From Desulfobacula sp. (GTDB lineage Bacteria > Desulfobacterota > Desulfobacteria > Desulfobacterales > Desulfobacteraceae), in contig JAABTB010000197.1 in NCBI GenBank assembly GCA_011390085.1, positions 1 to 5,015 on the forward strand: 5,015 nt of DNA. Reading direction: 5' to 3'. The notes under the pieces are model-generated. The model was given only the letters and a program-made list of their open reading frames with translations, was not told the origin of the DNA and ran no database searches. The position numbers and the translations under genes were made by a program. Positions 1 through 5,015 of the stretch are shown piece after piece. The number at the start of each line of letters is the position of its first letter. The stretch's first letter is position 1.

Positions 1-7
1 CTGGTAA

Positions 8-376
8 TTAAAGCACATCAGGTGCGAGAGAGACTATTTTCATAAACCGTTTTGCCCTGAGCTCCCTTGCAACGGGCCCAAATATACGGGTACCTATCGG
101 ATCATTTGATTTAGCCAAAATCACAGCAGAATTATCATCGAATCGAATCATTGATCCATCAGGTCTGGATATCTCTTTTTTGGTTCTGACAATGACCGCC
201 TGAACAACATCTCCCTTGCTCACCTTTGCATTCGGGATGGCTTCCTTGACAGAGCAGATAATGATATCGCCAACACTGGCGTACCGCCTTTTTGATCCTC
301 CAATGACCTTAATGCAGTACAGTTCCTTTGCACCGGAGTTGTCTGCCACAGTTAGTCTTGTTTCATTCTGAATCAT
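8..376 (-). CDS. rplN: 50S ribosomal protein L14 (uL14)
   Basis: uL14 is a large-subunit protein that binds 23S rRNA next to uL19 and helps form the inter-subunit bridges to 16S rRNA. The 122-residue product has the family's usual length and is recognisable end to end: [17 protein letters not shown] at the N-terminus, [14 protein letters not shown] around 27-40, the central AVIVRTKKE at 60-68, and the C-terminal signature [13 protein letters not shown] (95-107) followed by [11 protein letters not shown]. The ATG start has a good Shine-Dalgarno AAGGGAG at 384-390 with a 7-nt spacer. In E. coli this gene opens the spc operon. Here it follows rpsQ after only 16 nt, with no room for a terminator or separate promoter, so it is probably cotranscribed with the S10 genes. 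The gene ends 7 nt before the window edge; the next spc gene (rplX expected) is not visible. Confidence 0.98.
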   Translation of the reverse strand: MIQNETRLTVADNSGAKELYCIKVIGGSKRRYASVGDIIICSVKEAIPNAKVSKGDVVQAVIVRTKKEISRPDGSMIRFDDNSAVILAKSNDPIGTRIFGPVARELRAKRFMKIVSLAPDVL

Positions 377-392
377 ATCTCAACTCCCTTAA

Positions 393-653
393 TCAAATCG
401 CTTTTTTAACGATTTCACTGATCCGGAAACGTTTAAGTTTGCTCAATGGTCTTGTTTCGATGATCTTAACCATATCACCGATCTTACATTCATTTTTCTC
501 ATCATGAGCATGATATTTTTTAAACTGTTTCACGAATTTTTTATAAACCGCATGGGGTATAAATCTTTCGACCTGAACGACAACCGATTTATCCATTTTA
601 TCGGATATGATAAGACCAATCAGCTCTTTTTTATTTTTTTTAATTGTTTCCAT
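393..653 (-). CDS. rpsQ: 30S ribosomal protein S17 (uS17)
   Basis: uS17 is a primary 16S rRNA-binding protein of the small subunit with an OB-fold, active early in 30S assembly. The 86-residue product has the normal bacterial length. The first strand region reads GLIISDKMDKSVVVQVERF (13-31), followed by the basic loop HAVYKKFVKQFKKYHAHDE and the family signature IGDMVKIIETRPLSKLKRFRI (58-78). The start is ATG, 17 nt after the rpmC stop. Upstream bases read AAAGATACTAAT, so there is no convincing Shine-Dalgarno, unlike the other genes of the cluster. Translation may depend on coupling to rpmC. The start is still well supported because the N-terminus fits the family and there is no better upstream alternative. 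Confidence 0.98.
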   Translation of the reverse strand: METIKKNKKELIGLIISDKMDKSVVVQVERFIPHAVYKKFVKQFKKYHAHDEKNECKIGDMVKIIETRPLSKLKRFRISEIVKKAI

Positions 654-670
654 ATTAGTATCTTTGCAAA

Positions 671-868
671 TTAGCTAATGTTGACATTCATTTCTTTGGA
701 TACGGTATAAATTCTCGCGATATCCTTTTTGACAGTTGAAAGTACGGCTGTATTCTCAAGCTGACCCACCTTGTTTTGAAAGCGTAGTGTAAAAAGCTGT
801 TTTTTTAATTCAACCAGCTTTTCTTTCATCTGATCTCTTCCCATTTCTTTAATTTCACTGACTTTCAT
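671..868 (-). CDS. rpmC: 50S ribosomal protein L29 (uL29)
   Basis: uL29 is a small two-helix hairpin protein at the polypeptide exit site, beside uL23, where it contributes to the docking platform for nascent-chain factors. The 65-residue product begins MKVSEIKEMGRDQMKEKLVELKKQL and has the family core LFTLRFQNKVGQLENTA (25-41), followed by the second helix VKKDIARIYTV (46-56). The C-terminal tail (KEMNVNIS) is not conserved, as is usual in this family. The ATG lies only 2 nt after the rplP stop. Its Shine-Dalgarno (GAGAGGAG, 878-885) sits inside the last codons of rplP, implying translational coupling. Confidence 0.97.
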   Translation of the reverse strand: MKVSEIKEMGRDQMKEKLVELKKQLFTLRFQNKVGQLENTAVLSTVKKDIARIYTVSKEMNVNIS

Positions 869-870
869 TC

Positions 871-1281
871 TTATCTGCTCCTCTCGATAAACCGGGTTTT
901 GATGGAAAGCTTTCGTGCGGCTAATCTCAAGGCTTCTTTGGCAACTTCACGGGAAATACCTTCCATTTCATAGATGATTTTGCCTGGTTTAATTCTGGCA
1001 ACCCATGAATCCGTAGCCCCTTTTCCCTTACCCATTCTGACTTCTGCGGGTTTCTTTGTAATGGGGATATCAGGAAATGTTCGGATCCAACTTTTGCCGG
1101 CCCTTTTGGCATGGCGTGTCAATGCAACCCTTGCTGCCTCAATCTGTCGTGCGTTGATATATCCGCATTCAACCGCCTGCAGACCAAAGTCACCGAAATT
1201 CAATGTCGTGCCTTTGTCTGGAGCACCGGTTGTTCTACCGCGAAACTGTTTACGGAATTTAACATTTTTTGGACTAAGCAT
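871..1281 (-). CDS. rplP: 50S ribosomal protein L16 (uL16)
   Basis: uL16 is a late-assembling large-subunit protein that contacts 23S rRNA near the A-site tRNA elbow and helps shape the peptidyl transferase region. The 136-residue product has the standard length. It starts [16 protein letters not shown], then shows [25 protein letters not shown] (32-56), the [25 protein letters not shown] block (64-88) and [12 protein letters not shown] (98-109). Arg82 in VRMGKGKG matches the arginine (Arg81 in E. coli) that the oxygenase YcfD/RoxA hydroxylates in E. coli; whether that happens here cannot be told. The ATG at 1279-1281 is chosen over a nearer upstream ATG (1286-1288), because only the former is in frame and correctly spaced from AGGAG. 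It lies 22 nt after rpsC and 2 nt before rpmC. Confidence 0.98.
   Translation of the reverse strand: MLSPKNVKFRKQFRGRTTGAPDKGTTLNFGDFGLQAVECGYINARQIEAARVALTRHAKRAGKSWIRTFPDIPITKKPAEVRMGKGKGATDSWVARIKPGKIIYEMEGISREVAKEALRLAARKLSIKTRFIERSR
878..885 (-). promoter_or_regulatory. Shine-Dalgarno of rpmC inside rplP
   Basis: GAGAGGAG is formed by the last codons of rplP (Glu133-Arg134-Ser135). Its AGGAG core lies 9 nt before the rpmC ATG, which begins 2 nt after the rplP stop. The C-terminal codons of uL16 therefore double as the uL29 initiation site. Confidence 0.75.
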
Positions 1282-1290
1282 TTCTCATTT

Positions 1291-1295
1291 CTCCT
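1291..1295 (-). promoter_or_regulatory. Shine-Dalgarno of rplP, with a decoy AUG in the spacer
   Basis: The minus strand reads AGGAG, then AAATGAGAA, then the rplP ATG. The 9-nt spacer fits initiation at 1279-1281. An extra ATG in the spacer (1286-1288) is only 2 nt from AGGAG and would encode a four-codon peptide (M-R-N-A) ending at a TAG that overlaps the start of rplP. It is too close to the site to be the normal start. Confidence 0.7.
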
Positions 1296-1303
1296 AATCG
1301 GCC

Positions 1304-1954
1304 TTATTTTGCCATGGCTTCTTCACCCGGATTCAGGACCTCTCCTTTGAAAACAAAGGTTTTGATACCAATAAGTCCATAGGTGGTTTTTGCTTCGATA
1401 AAGCCGTAATCAACATCAGCCCTTAACGTATGCAGAGGGATACGACCCTCTTTATACCACTCGGTTCGCGCCATTTCAGCACCCCCCAGACGACCAGAGC
1501 AGATAATCTTAATCCCTTTAGCTCCAAACCGCATGGCAGAAGATACGCTCCTTTTCATCGCTCTTCTGAAGGCGATTCTTCTTTCCAGCTGAAGCGCAAT
1601 ATTTTCTGCTACCAGTTGGGCATCAATTTCAGGGCGTCTGATCTCCTTAATATCTATCAGCACTTCAGAGGTGAGCATTTTTTCAAGTTCGGCTTTCAGA
1701 ATGCCGATCTCACTTCCTTTTTTCCCTATGATGATACCAGGCCGTGCTGCAAATACCCTAAGCCGTATCTGTTTCGAAAAACGTTCGATTTCAATTTTTG
1801 AAACACCTGCATGATATAATTTCTTTTTTAGAAATTTTCTGACCTTGAAATCTTCTTCAACAAAAGCGGCATAGTTTTTATCTGCATACCATCTGGAATC
1901 CCAGGTTCTGATAATGCCTAATCTTAAACTGGTAGGATGTACTTTCTGGCCCAA
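1304..1954 (-). CDS. rpsC: 30S ribosomal protein S3 (uS3)
   Basis: uS3 lies on the 30S head at the mRNA entry channel and takes part in the ribosome's mRNA helicase activity. The 216-residue product has an N-terminal [28 protein letters not shown] segment. A type II KH domain follows, with its GKKG loop at 77-80 in [14 protein letters not shown]. The C-terminal domain carries RRAMKR (130-135), [32 protein letters not shown] (153-184) and [17 protein letters not shown]. Arg130, Arg131 and Lys134 correspond to the E. coli helicase residues 131, 132 and 135. The protein is shorter than E. coli S3 (233) only because it lacks the variable basic tail. The start codon is TTG: GQKVHP must follow the initiator, and a strong AGGAGG lies 8 nt upstream. 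It sits 12 nt after rplV. Confidence 0.98.
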   Translation of the reverse strand: MGQKVHPTSLRLGIIRTWDSRWYADKNYAAFVEEDFKVRKFLKKKLYHAGVSKIEIERFSKQIRLRVFAARPGIIIGKKGSEIGILKAELEKMLTSEVLIDIKEIRRPEIDAQLVAENIALQLERRIAFRRAMKRSVSSAMRFGAKGIKIICSGRLGGAEMARTEWYKEGRIPLHTLRADVDYGFIEAKTTYGLIGIKTFVFKGEVLNPGEEAMAK

Positions 1955-1962
1955 GCTATATT

Positions 1963-1968
1963 CCTCCT
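1963..1968 (-). promoter_or_regulatory. Shine-Dalgarno AGGAGG of rpsC (TTG start)
   Basis: A full AGGAGG core lies 8 nt before the TTG start of rpsC and overlaps the TAG stop codon of rplV (1967-1969). It fixes the unusual start codon and suggests coupling, with ribosomes terminating rplV right on the rpsC binding site. Confidence 0.85.
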
Positions 1969-2305
1969 ATTTGGCAGTTGATTCAACAATTACGGTTAAA
2001 TAACTGGTTCTCTTCAATATTCTAGATGCCCTTCCCCTGGCTCTCGGTCTGAACCGTTTCATGGAAGGCCCCTGATCGACAAAAATGTTTTTAACAACCA
2101 GCTTATCCACATCCAGCTTATTATTATTTTCAGCATTGGCAACTGCCGACTGCAGGGTCTTGTGAATGACTTCAGCGGCTTTGAGTGGCATAAACTTTAA
2201 AAGCGTCAGCGCCTGACCCGCATTCTTACCTTTAACTTCATTAATGGGGAGCCTGAGCTTCAGCGGTGAAATACGTGTAAATCTTGTGATTGCTTTAACT
2301 TCCAT
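1967..2305 (-). CDS. rplV: 50S ribosomal protein L22 (uL22)
   Basis: uL22 binds 23S rRNA early in 50S assembly, and its long beta-hairpin lines the constriction of the nascent peptide tunnel. The 112-residue product has the typical length. The N-terminal part reads [26 protein letters not shown] (8-33), then [22 protein letters not shown] (40-61). The tunnel hairpin is [34 protein letters not shown] (75-108), with the conserved tip [15 protein letters not shown] intact. The first helix carries Pro20 where family members usually have a valine or similar residue. The ATG start has AAGGA at 2313-2317 with a 7-nt spacer. The gene lies 27 nt after rpsS, the second widest gap in the window. Confidence 0.98.
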   Translation of the reverse strand: MEVKAITRFTRISPLKLRLPINEVKGKNAGQALTLLKFMPLKAAEVIHKTLQSAVANAENNNKLDVDKLVVKNIFVDQGPSMKRFRPRARGRASRILKRTSYLTVIVESTAK

Positions 2306-2332
2306 ATCCTTTTCCTTTAATCGGACAAGAGA

Positions 2333-2608
2333 TTACCTCTTGGCTTTTTTATCTCCTGCGTGCCCCCAGAATGTTCTTGTCGGTGAAAACTCACCAAGTT
2401 TATGACCCACCATATTTTCTGAAACAAAAACAGGTATGAATTTCTTCCCGTTGTGTACAGCAAATGTGATACCGACCATTTCTGGAAATATCGTGGATCT
2501 ACGGGACCAGGTTTTAATCACCTTATTGCGTTTGGCTTGATCCGAGTCCATCACTTTCTTTAAAAGCTGCTGTTCGATGTATGGCCCTTTTTTCAATGAT
2601 CTTGGCAT
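2333..2608 (-). CDS. rpsS: 30S ribosomal protein S19 (uS19)
   Basis: uS19 is on the 30S head, pairs with uS13, and contributes to bridges with the large subunit near the A and P sites. The 91-residue product is a full-length member: [19 protein letters not shown] at the N-terminus, then [60 protein letters not shown], which contains the family signature (HNGKKFIPV through [13 protein letters not shown]). The ATG start is preceded by AGGTG with a 7-nt spacer and lies 14 nt after the rplB stop. The position between rplB and rplV is the canonical S10 operon order. Confidence 0.98.
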   Translation of the reverse strand: MPRSLKKGPYIEQQLLKKVMDSDQAKRNKVIKTWSRRSTIFPEMVGITFAVHNGKKFIPVFVSENMVGHKLGEFSPTRTFWGHAGDKKAKR

Positions 2609-2622
2609 AATTTTTCACCTAT

Positions 2623-3456
2623 TTATTTTCTCTTTGCTCGTCTTTTAACGATAAATGGTTCAGTTCTATCATTGTTACGGGTTCTCTTTCCTTTTGTCGG
2701 AATACCCCAAGGGGTACAAGGCTGACGGCCACCGGAAGATCTTCCCTCACCACCACCCATTGGATGATCCACCGGGTTCATGGCAACACCACGAACGGAG
2801 GGCCTTTTGCCCAGCCATCGGTTACGCCCGGCTTTACCTATTTTAACGTCCCCATGCTTTTCATTTCCTACTCTTCCAACAGTGGCCTTGCATTTCAGGT
2901 GGACCATTCTGACTTCGCCTGAAGGAAGCAAAACCTGTCCATAACTGCCTTCTTTTGCCATTAACCGAGCAAAACCGCCGGCACTTCGTACGATCTGGGC
3001 CCCTTTATTCTGCTTTAATTCAATATTATGAATTCTTGTGCCTGTCGGAATGTTTTCCAGCGGCATGCAGTTACCGGGTTTAATGTCTGCTCCCGGCCCG
3101 GTTTCCAGAATATCCCCTACTTTTATTTCCAGTGGTGCAATAATATATCTTTTTTCACCGTCGGCATAAACCAGCAGCGCTATTCTTGCGCTTCTATTCG
3201 GATCATATTCGATGGCCGACACCTTGGCCGGAATTCCATCTTTATCTCTTTTAAAATCAATGACCCGATATTTCTTCTTTGCACCGCCACCTCTATGCCT
3301 TGCAGTAATTCTTCCGTAAGAGTTACGCCCCGAACGCTTATTAATATTTTTTGTCAGCCGTCTCTCAGGTTCGGTCTTTGTAATTTCTTCAAAAGAAAGA
3401 TATTCCTGAGCACGTCTTCCGGGAGATGTCGGTTTTGTCTTAATTATTGTTGACAT
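2623..3456 (-). CDS. rplB: 50S ribosomal protein L2 (uL2)
   Basis: uL2 is one of the largest and most conserved 50S proteins, binding 23S rRNA domain IV and needed for subunit association and peptidyl transferase assembly. The 277-residue product has the expected length. It shows KPTSPGRR (8-15), then [37 protein letters not shown] (43-79), then [13 protein letters not shown] (83-95). The SH3-like region spans [22 protein letters not shown]. The C-terminal active loop is [18 protein letters not shown] (222-239), with His231 matching the functionally important E. coli His229. The residue two places on is Met, where E. coli has a second His; as far as I recall, other bacterial groups share this variant. 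The ATG start has AAGGGG at 3464-3469 overlapping the rplW stop codon, with a 7-nt spacer. Confidence 0.98.
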   Translation of the reverse strand: MSTIIKTKPTSPGRRAQEYLSFEEITKTEPERRLTKNINKRSGRNSYGRITARHRGGGAKKKYRVIDFKRDKDGIPAKVSAIEYDPNRSARIALLVYADGEKRYIIAPLEIKVGDILETGPGADIKPGNCMPLENIPTGTRIHNIELKQNKGAQIVRSAGGFARLMAKEGSYGQVLLPSGEVRMVHLKCKATVGRVGNEKHGDVKIGKAGRNRWLGKRPSVRGVAMNPVDHPMGGGEGRSSGGRQPCTPWGIPTKGKRTRNNDRTEPFIVKRRAKRK

Positions 3457-3468
3457 ATATATACCCCT

Positions 3469-3756
3469 TTAAACACCTTCAAAGAAATCAATTTTTTGAC
3501 CTGGCATCAGTGTAATAATCGCTTTTTTCCAGTCTTTTCTTTTGCCGATAATCTTGCCGCGCTGTTTAACTTTTCCTTTAACCTGGATCGTTCTGACCTG
3601 TTTCACTTTGGTATTGAAATTTTTTTCAACAGCATCTTTGATCTCAACACGGTTCGCATTTTTTTCAACTCTGAGCGTGACCTGATTGCTCGTATCTTTT
3701 TGAAGGGTTGTCTTTTCAGTAACGACAGGCCCCCGGACAATATCATAATTTCTCAT
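3469..3756 (-). CDS. rplW: 50S ribosomal protein L23 (uL23)
   Basis: uL23 sits at the tunnel exit and is the docking site for trigger factor and the signal recognition particle. The 95-residue product has normal length: [20 protein letters not shown], then [42 protein letters not shown] (27-68), a tunnel-facing basic loop, and the C-terminal [22 protein letters not shown] (73-94). Glu14 in VVTEKT aligns with E. coli Glu18, the trigger-factor contact. The ATG lies a single base after the rplD stop (TGA-A-ATG). The Shine-Dalgarno GGAGG (3767-3771) lies inside the last rplD codons, so uL23 and uL4 synthesis are very probably translationally coupled. Confidence 0.98.
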   Translation of the reverse strand: MRNYDIVRGPVVTEKTTLQKDTSNQVTLRVEKNANRVEIKDAVEKNFNTKVKQVRTIQVKGKVKQRGKIIGKRKDWKKAIITLMPGQKIDFFEGV

Positions 3757-3757
3757 T

Positions 3758-4378
3758 TCAGCTTAACCTCCCTTCGATATTTTTGACGGTAGATTCTACT
3801 AAAAGAAGATTTTTAAACCTTAAAATATCGTATACATTGAGCCCTTCTGTTCTGATCACTTTAACACCCGGAACGTTTCTGGAAGAAAGGGAAAGGTTTG
3901 TATCTTCGGTATCGGAAACAATCAACAGATTGGTCAATGACAATGCATTAAGAACGCCGGCAAATGCTCTGGTCTTTACTGTTTCAAGATTAAAGTCATC
4001 TATTACAAAAAGGGTTTTATCTTCCAGCTTTGAACTTAAAGCCATCCGAAGCGCCAGTTTTTTAACTTTTTTAGGGACTTTGATCTCATAGGATCTGGGA
4101 GACGGTCCAAAAATTATTCCACCGCCTTTCCGCAGGGGTGATTTGATACTGCCGGCACGTGCGTTACCGGTCCCTTTCTGTCTGAAAAGCTTCCTAGTAC
4201 TGCCTTTTACCGTTCCCCTGGTTTTACACGAAGCAGTCCCTTCCCGTTTTGCAACGAGCTGGGACCGAACAACCTGGTGAAGAACACTTGTTTTAACGGG
4301 AGTGCTGAAAATTTCATCAGAGAGCTGTATTTCAGACACTTTTTTACCTGCACTGTTTAATACATCTACAGCAGCCAT
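3758..4378 (-). CDS. rplD: 50S ribosomal protein L4 (uL4)
   Basis: uL4 binds domain I of 23S rRNA early in assembly, and its long loop lines the exit tunnel. In E. coli it also represses its own S10 operon through the mRNA leader. The 206-residue product reads [19 protein letters not shown] at the start. The tunnel loop [41 protein letters not shown] spans 47-87, and Lys68 aligns with E. coli Lys63, a macrolide-resistance position. Then come [26 protein letters not shown] (90-115) and a Rossmann-like C-terminal half with FVIDDFN and NLLIVSDTE. The ATG at 4376-4378 is preferred over TTG 4391-4393 and ATG 4388-4390, because only it has a Shine-Dalgarno (GAGGA, 5-nt spacer) and matches the usual N-terminus. 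It is separated from rplC by 94 nt, by far the widest gap here. Confidence 0.97.
   Translation of the reverse strand: MAAVDVLNSAGKKVSEIQLSDEIFSTPVKTSVLHQVVRSQLVAKREGTASCKTRGTVKGSTRKLFRQKGTGNARAGSIKSPLRKGGGIIFGPSPRSYEIKVPKKVKKLALRMALSSKLEDKTLFVIDDFNLETVKTRAFAGVLNALSLTNLLIVSDTEDTNLSLSSRNVPGVKVIRTEGLNVYDILRFKNLLLVESTVKNIEGRLS
3767..3771 (-). promoter_or_regulatory. Shine-Dalgarno of rplW inside rplD
   Basis: GGAGG is formed by the codons for Gly203-Arg204 at the C-terminus of uL4 and lies 10 nt before the rplW ATG. With the TGA-A-ATG junction, this implies termination-reinitiation coupling between uL4 and uL23. Confidence 0.75.
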
Positions 4379-4383
4379 ATTCT

Positions 4384-4388
4384 TCCTC
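4384..4388 (-). promoter_or_regulatory. Shine-Dalgarno deciding the rplD start
   Basis: GAGGA ends 5 nt before the ATG at 4376-4378. The two in-frame upstream candidates (ATG 4388-4390 and TTG 4391-4393) are preceded by ATCAAAA-type sequence with no purine-rich site, so the shorter 206-residue uL4 is favoured over a 210- or 211-residue form. Confidence 0.7.
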
Positions 4389-4449
4389 ATCAATTTTGAT
4401 CAGCTATGCATCACTGCGAAAATTTCTGCAATACCCATAGCCGCATTTT

Positions 4450-4464
4450 AGTCTTATACAGACT
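4450..4464 (-). promoter_or_regulatory. Small alternative hairpin overlapping the rplC stop hairpin
   Basis: The transcript segment AGUCU-GUAUA-AGACU can fold into a 5-bp stem with a 5-nt loop. Its upstream arm (4460-4464) is the same stretch used as the downstream arm of the larger hairpin, so the two folds exclude each other. The small fold is much weaker and may be a chance result of a repeated AGACU. Confidence 0.25.
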
Positions 4465-4489
4465 GGAAAAACTTATTTTTTGCCAGTCT
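4460..4489 (-). promoter_or_regulatory. RNA hairpin enclosing the rplC stop codon
   Basis: On the transcript, AGACUGG (4483-4489) pairs with CCAGUCU (4460-4466), and the adjoining A-run (4477-4481) pairs with a U-run (4467-4471). This gives 12 base pairs with one bulged C (position 4482) and a 5-nt loop (4472-4476) that includes the rplC stop codon (4473-4475). No U-tract follows, so it is not a typical intrinsic terminator. Possible roles are transcript stability, a processing site or modulation of readthrough into rplD. The pairing is seen in the sequence; the function is inference. Confidence 0.45.
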
Positions 4490-5015
4490 TTTGCACTTCC
4501 AATATTCCTGTTTTAAAGCCCGGCAAAGCGCCTTTAACCAGCAGGAGATTATCTTTGAGCTTAATATCCACGATTGTAAGATTTTTTACGGTTTCTCTTT
4601 TAACGCCCATATGACCGGGCATCTTCTTTCCTTTAAAAACTCTTCCGGGAGTTGCACTATTACCAATTGATCCTGGTTCCCTGTGATTTCTGCAACCATG
4701 TGTCTCAGGGCCGCGGCTGAATCCGTGCCGTTTGATGACCCCTTGAAAGCCGCGCCCTTTTGAAATACCTGAGATATTGACCTTATCCCCAACCGAGAAC
4801 ACATCAATTTCAATAACGGAGCCTGCCTCGGTTGTTTCAGCGTCATCGGTTCTGAATTCTTTTAAAACACTGAATCCTTTATCACCGGTCTTCTTAAAAT
4901 GTCCTGCCAGGGGTTTTGTCAATTTTTCAACCGATTTTTCGGCAAAACCGAGTTGAATCGCATTATATCCATCGGTTTTCTTTGTCTTCACCTGGGTAAC
5001 CACACATGGTCCTAA
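4473..5015 (-). CDS. rplC: 50S ribosomal protein L3 (uL3), 5' end outside window
   Basis: uL3 is an early-assembling 50S protein; its globular domain lies on the subunit surface and its long extension reaches toward the peptidyl transferase centre. The frame is open to the window edge, giving 180 visible residues beginning LGPCVVTQVKTKKTDGYNAIQLGF. By comparison with E. coli L3 (209 residues), roughly 28-30 N-terminal residues are missing, so the in-frame GTG at 5001-5003 is internal and not the start. Recognisable blocks are GHFKKTGDKG, then ISGISKGRGFQGVIKRHGFSRGPETHG, then HREPGSIGNSATPGRVFKGKKMPGHMG (the central extension), then NLLLVKGALPG. The glutamine that PrmB methylates in E. coli (Gln150, in GQNQTPG) is Ala here (GNSATPG). 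Its stop codon lies in a hairpin loop, and rplD follows after 94 nt. Confidence 0.97.
   Translation of the reverse strand, partial: LGPCVVTQVKTKKTDGYNAIQLGFAEKSVEKLTKPLAGHFKKTGDKGFSVLKEFRTDDAETTEAGSVIEIDVFSVGDKVNISGISKGRGFQGVIKRHGFSRGPETHGCRNHREPGSIGNSATPGRVFKGKKMPGHMGVKRETVKNLTIVDIKLKDNLLLVKGALPGFKTGILEVQKTGKK

Larger units (their letters stand above)
4379..4472 (-). other. rplC-rplD intergenic region (94 nt, no gene)
   Basis: This is the only long spacer in the window; the others are 1-27 nt. It holds the downstream arm of a hairpin around the rplC stop codon and a second small hairpin. Two tiny reading frames are also present (11 and 12 codons, starting at 4446 and 4438), neither with a usable ribosome-binding site. 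A TATAAG hexamer occurs just after the hairpin but has no matching -35 element at the right distance. I see no clear promoter or intrinsic terminator. Confidence 0.6.

Noticed and set aside
974..1297. Open frame of 107 codons on the plus strand, antisense to rplP
   Set aside because: It overlaps a clearly conserved gene, resembles no known family, and is a by-product of the base composition of rplP. The same applies to plus-strand frames at 1430-1801, 3028-3453, 3496-3786 and 3783-4091.
4379..4393. Longer rplD starting at TTG 4391-4393 or ATG 4388-4390
   Set aside because: There is no Shine-Dalgarno before either codon. The extra residues MMRKN are not typical of uL4, whereas the ATG at 4376-4378 has GAGGA at 5 nt.
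4400..4446. Short peptides in the rplC-rplD gap (MRLWVLQKFSQ from 4446; MGIAEIFAVMHS from 4438)
   Set aside because: Neither has a credible ribosome-binding site, and frames this short are expected by chance. I could not check conservation.
4405..4459. Possible internal promoter before rplD (TATAAG at 4453-4458; TTGCAG with a CATAGC-like -10)
   Set aside because: The TATAAG has no -35 match at 16-18 nt, and the other pair has only a 3/6 match at -10, which is within chance for AT-rich sequence.
4460..4489. Intrinsic terminator after rplC
   Set aside because: The stem is followed on the transcript by GUAUAAGAC and not by a U-run, and essential ribosomal genes continue downstream. On the plus strand only a short T-run follows, and no plus-strand gene is present.
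4586..4846. 86-codon minus-strand frame inside rplC
   Set aside because: It is an out-of-frame shadow of uL3 with no homology and no independent ribosome-binding site. The 927-1112 frame inside rplP is rejected for the same reason.
5001..5003. GTG as the start of rplC
   Set aside because: The frame stays open to the window edge, and the residues before it (LGPCV) match the uL3 family, so the true start is outside the window.
1..5015. A novel system, mobile element, CRISPR array or RNA gene
   Set aside because: Apart from short gaps, every stretch is accounted for by canonical ribosomal protein genes in conserved order. No long repeats, tRNA-like folds or foreign genes were seen.

Overview
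The window is a solid block of ribosomal protein genes, all on the minus strand. It is the central part of the bacterial S10 operon running without a break into the first gene of the spc operon. Read in the direction of transcription (high to low coordinates) the order is rplC (5' end outside the window), rplD, rplW, rplB, rpsS, rplV, rpsC, rplP, rpmC, rpsQ, rplN. This is the canonical bacterial order, and every gene is intact except rplC, which is cut by the window edge.

The source is a bacterium with moderate-to-low G+C. The uL2 active-loop variant ([15 protein letters not shown]), the uL3 and uL4 sequence style and the fused S10-spc layout are compatible with a deltaproteobacterium / Desulfobacterota (sulfate-reducer-like) genome. 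That assignment is an inference from remembered family sequences and is not proven by this window.

Layout by region: 4473-5015 holds rplC (partial). 4379-4472 is the only sizeable intergenic gap (94 nt). It carries the downstream arm of a hairpin that encloses the rplC stop codon, plus an alternative smaller hairpin. 2623-4378 holds rplD, rplW and rplB. 1304-2608 holds rpsS, rplV and rpsC. 393-1281 holds rplP, rpmC and rpsQ. 8-376 holds rplN, and the first 7 bases are the start of the gap toward the next spc gene (expected rplX, not visible). All other gaps are 1-27 nt, and several Shine-Dalgarno sequences overlap the preceding stop codon or lie inside the preceding gene, so the cluster looks like one translationally coupled transcript.

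All products are core ribosomal proteins: uL3, uL4, uL23, uL2, uL22, uL16, uL29 and uL14 of the large subunit, and uS19, uS3 and uS17 of the small subunit. I see no mobile element, CRISPR, tRNA, rRNA or novel gene system. The points worth a second look are small: the rplC-rplD gap and its hairpins, a TTG start for rpsC, a decoy AUG in front of rplP, a weak ribosome-binding site for rpsQ, the absence of any S10/spc boundary, and a few residue changes at known functional positions.
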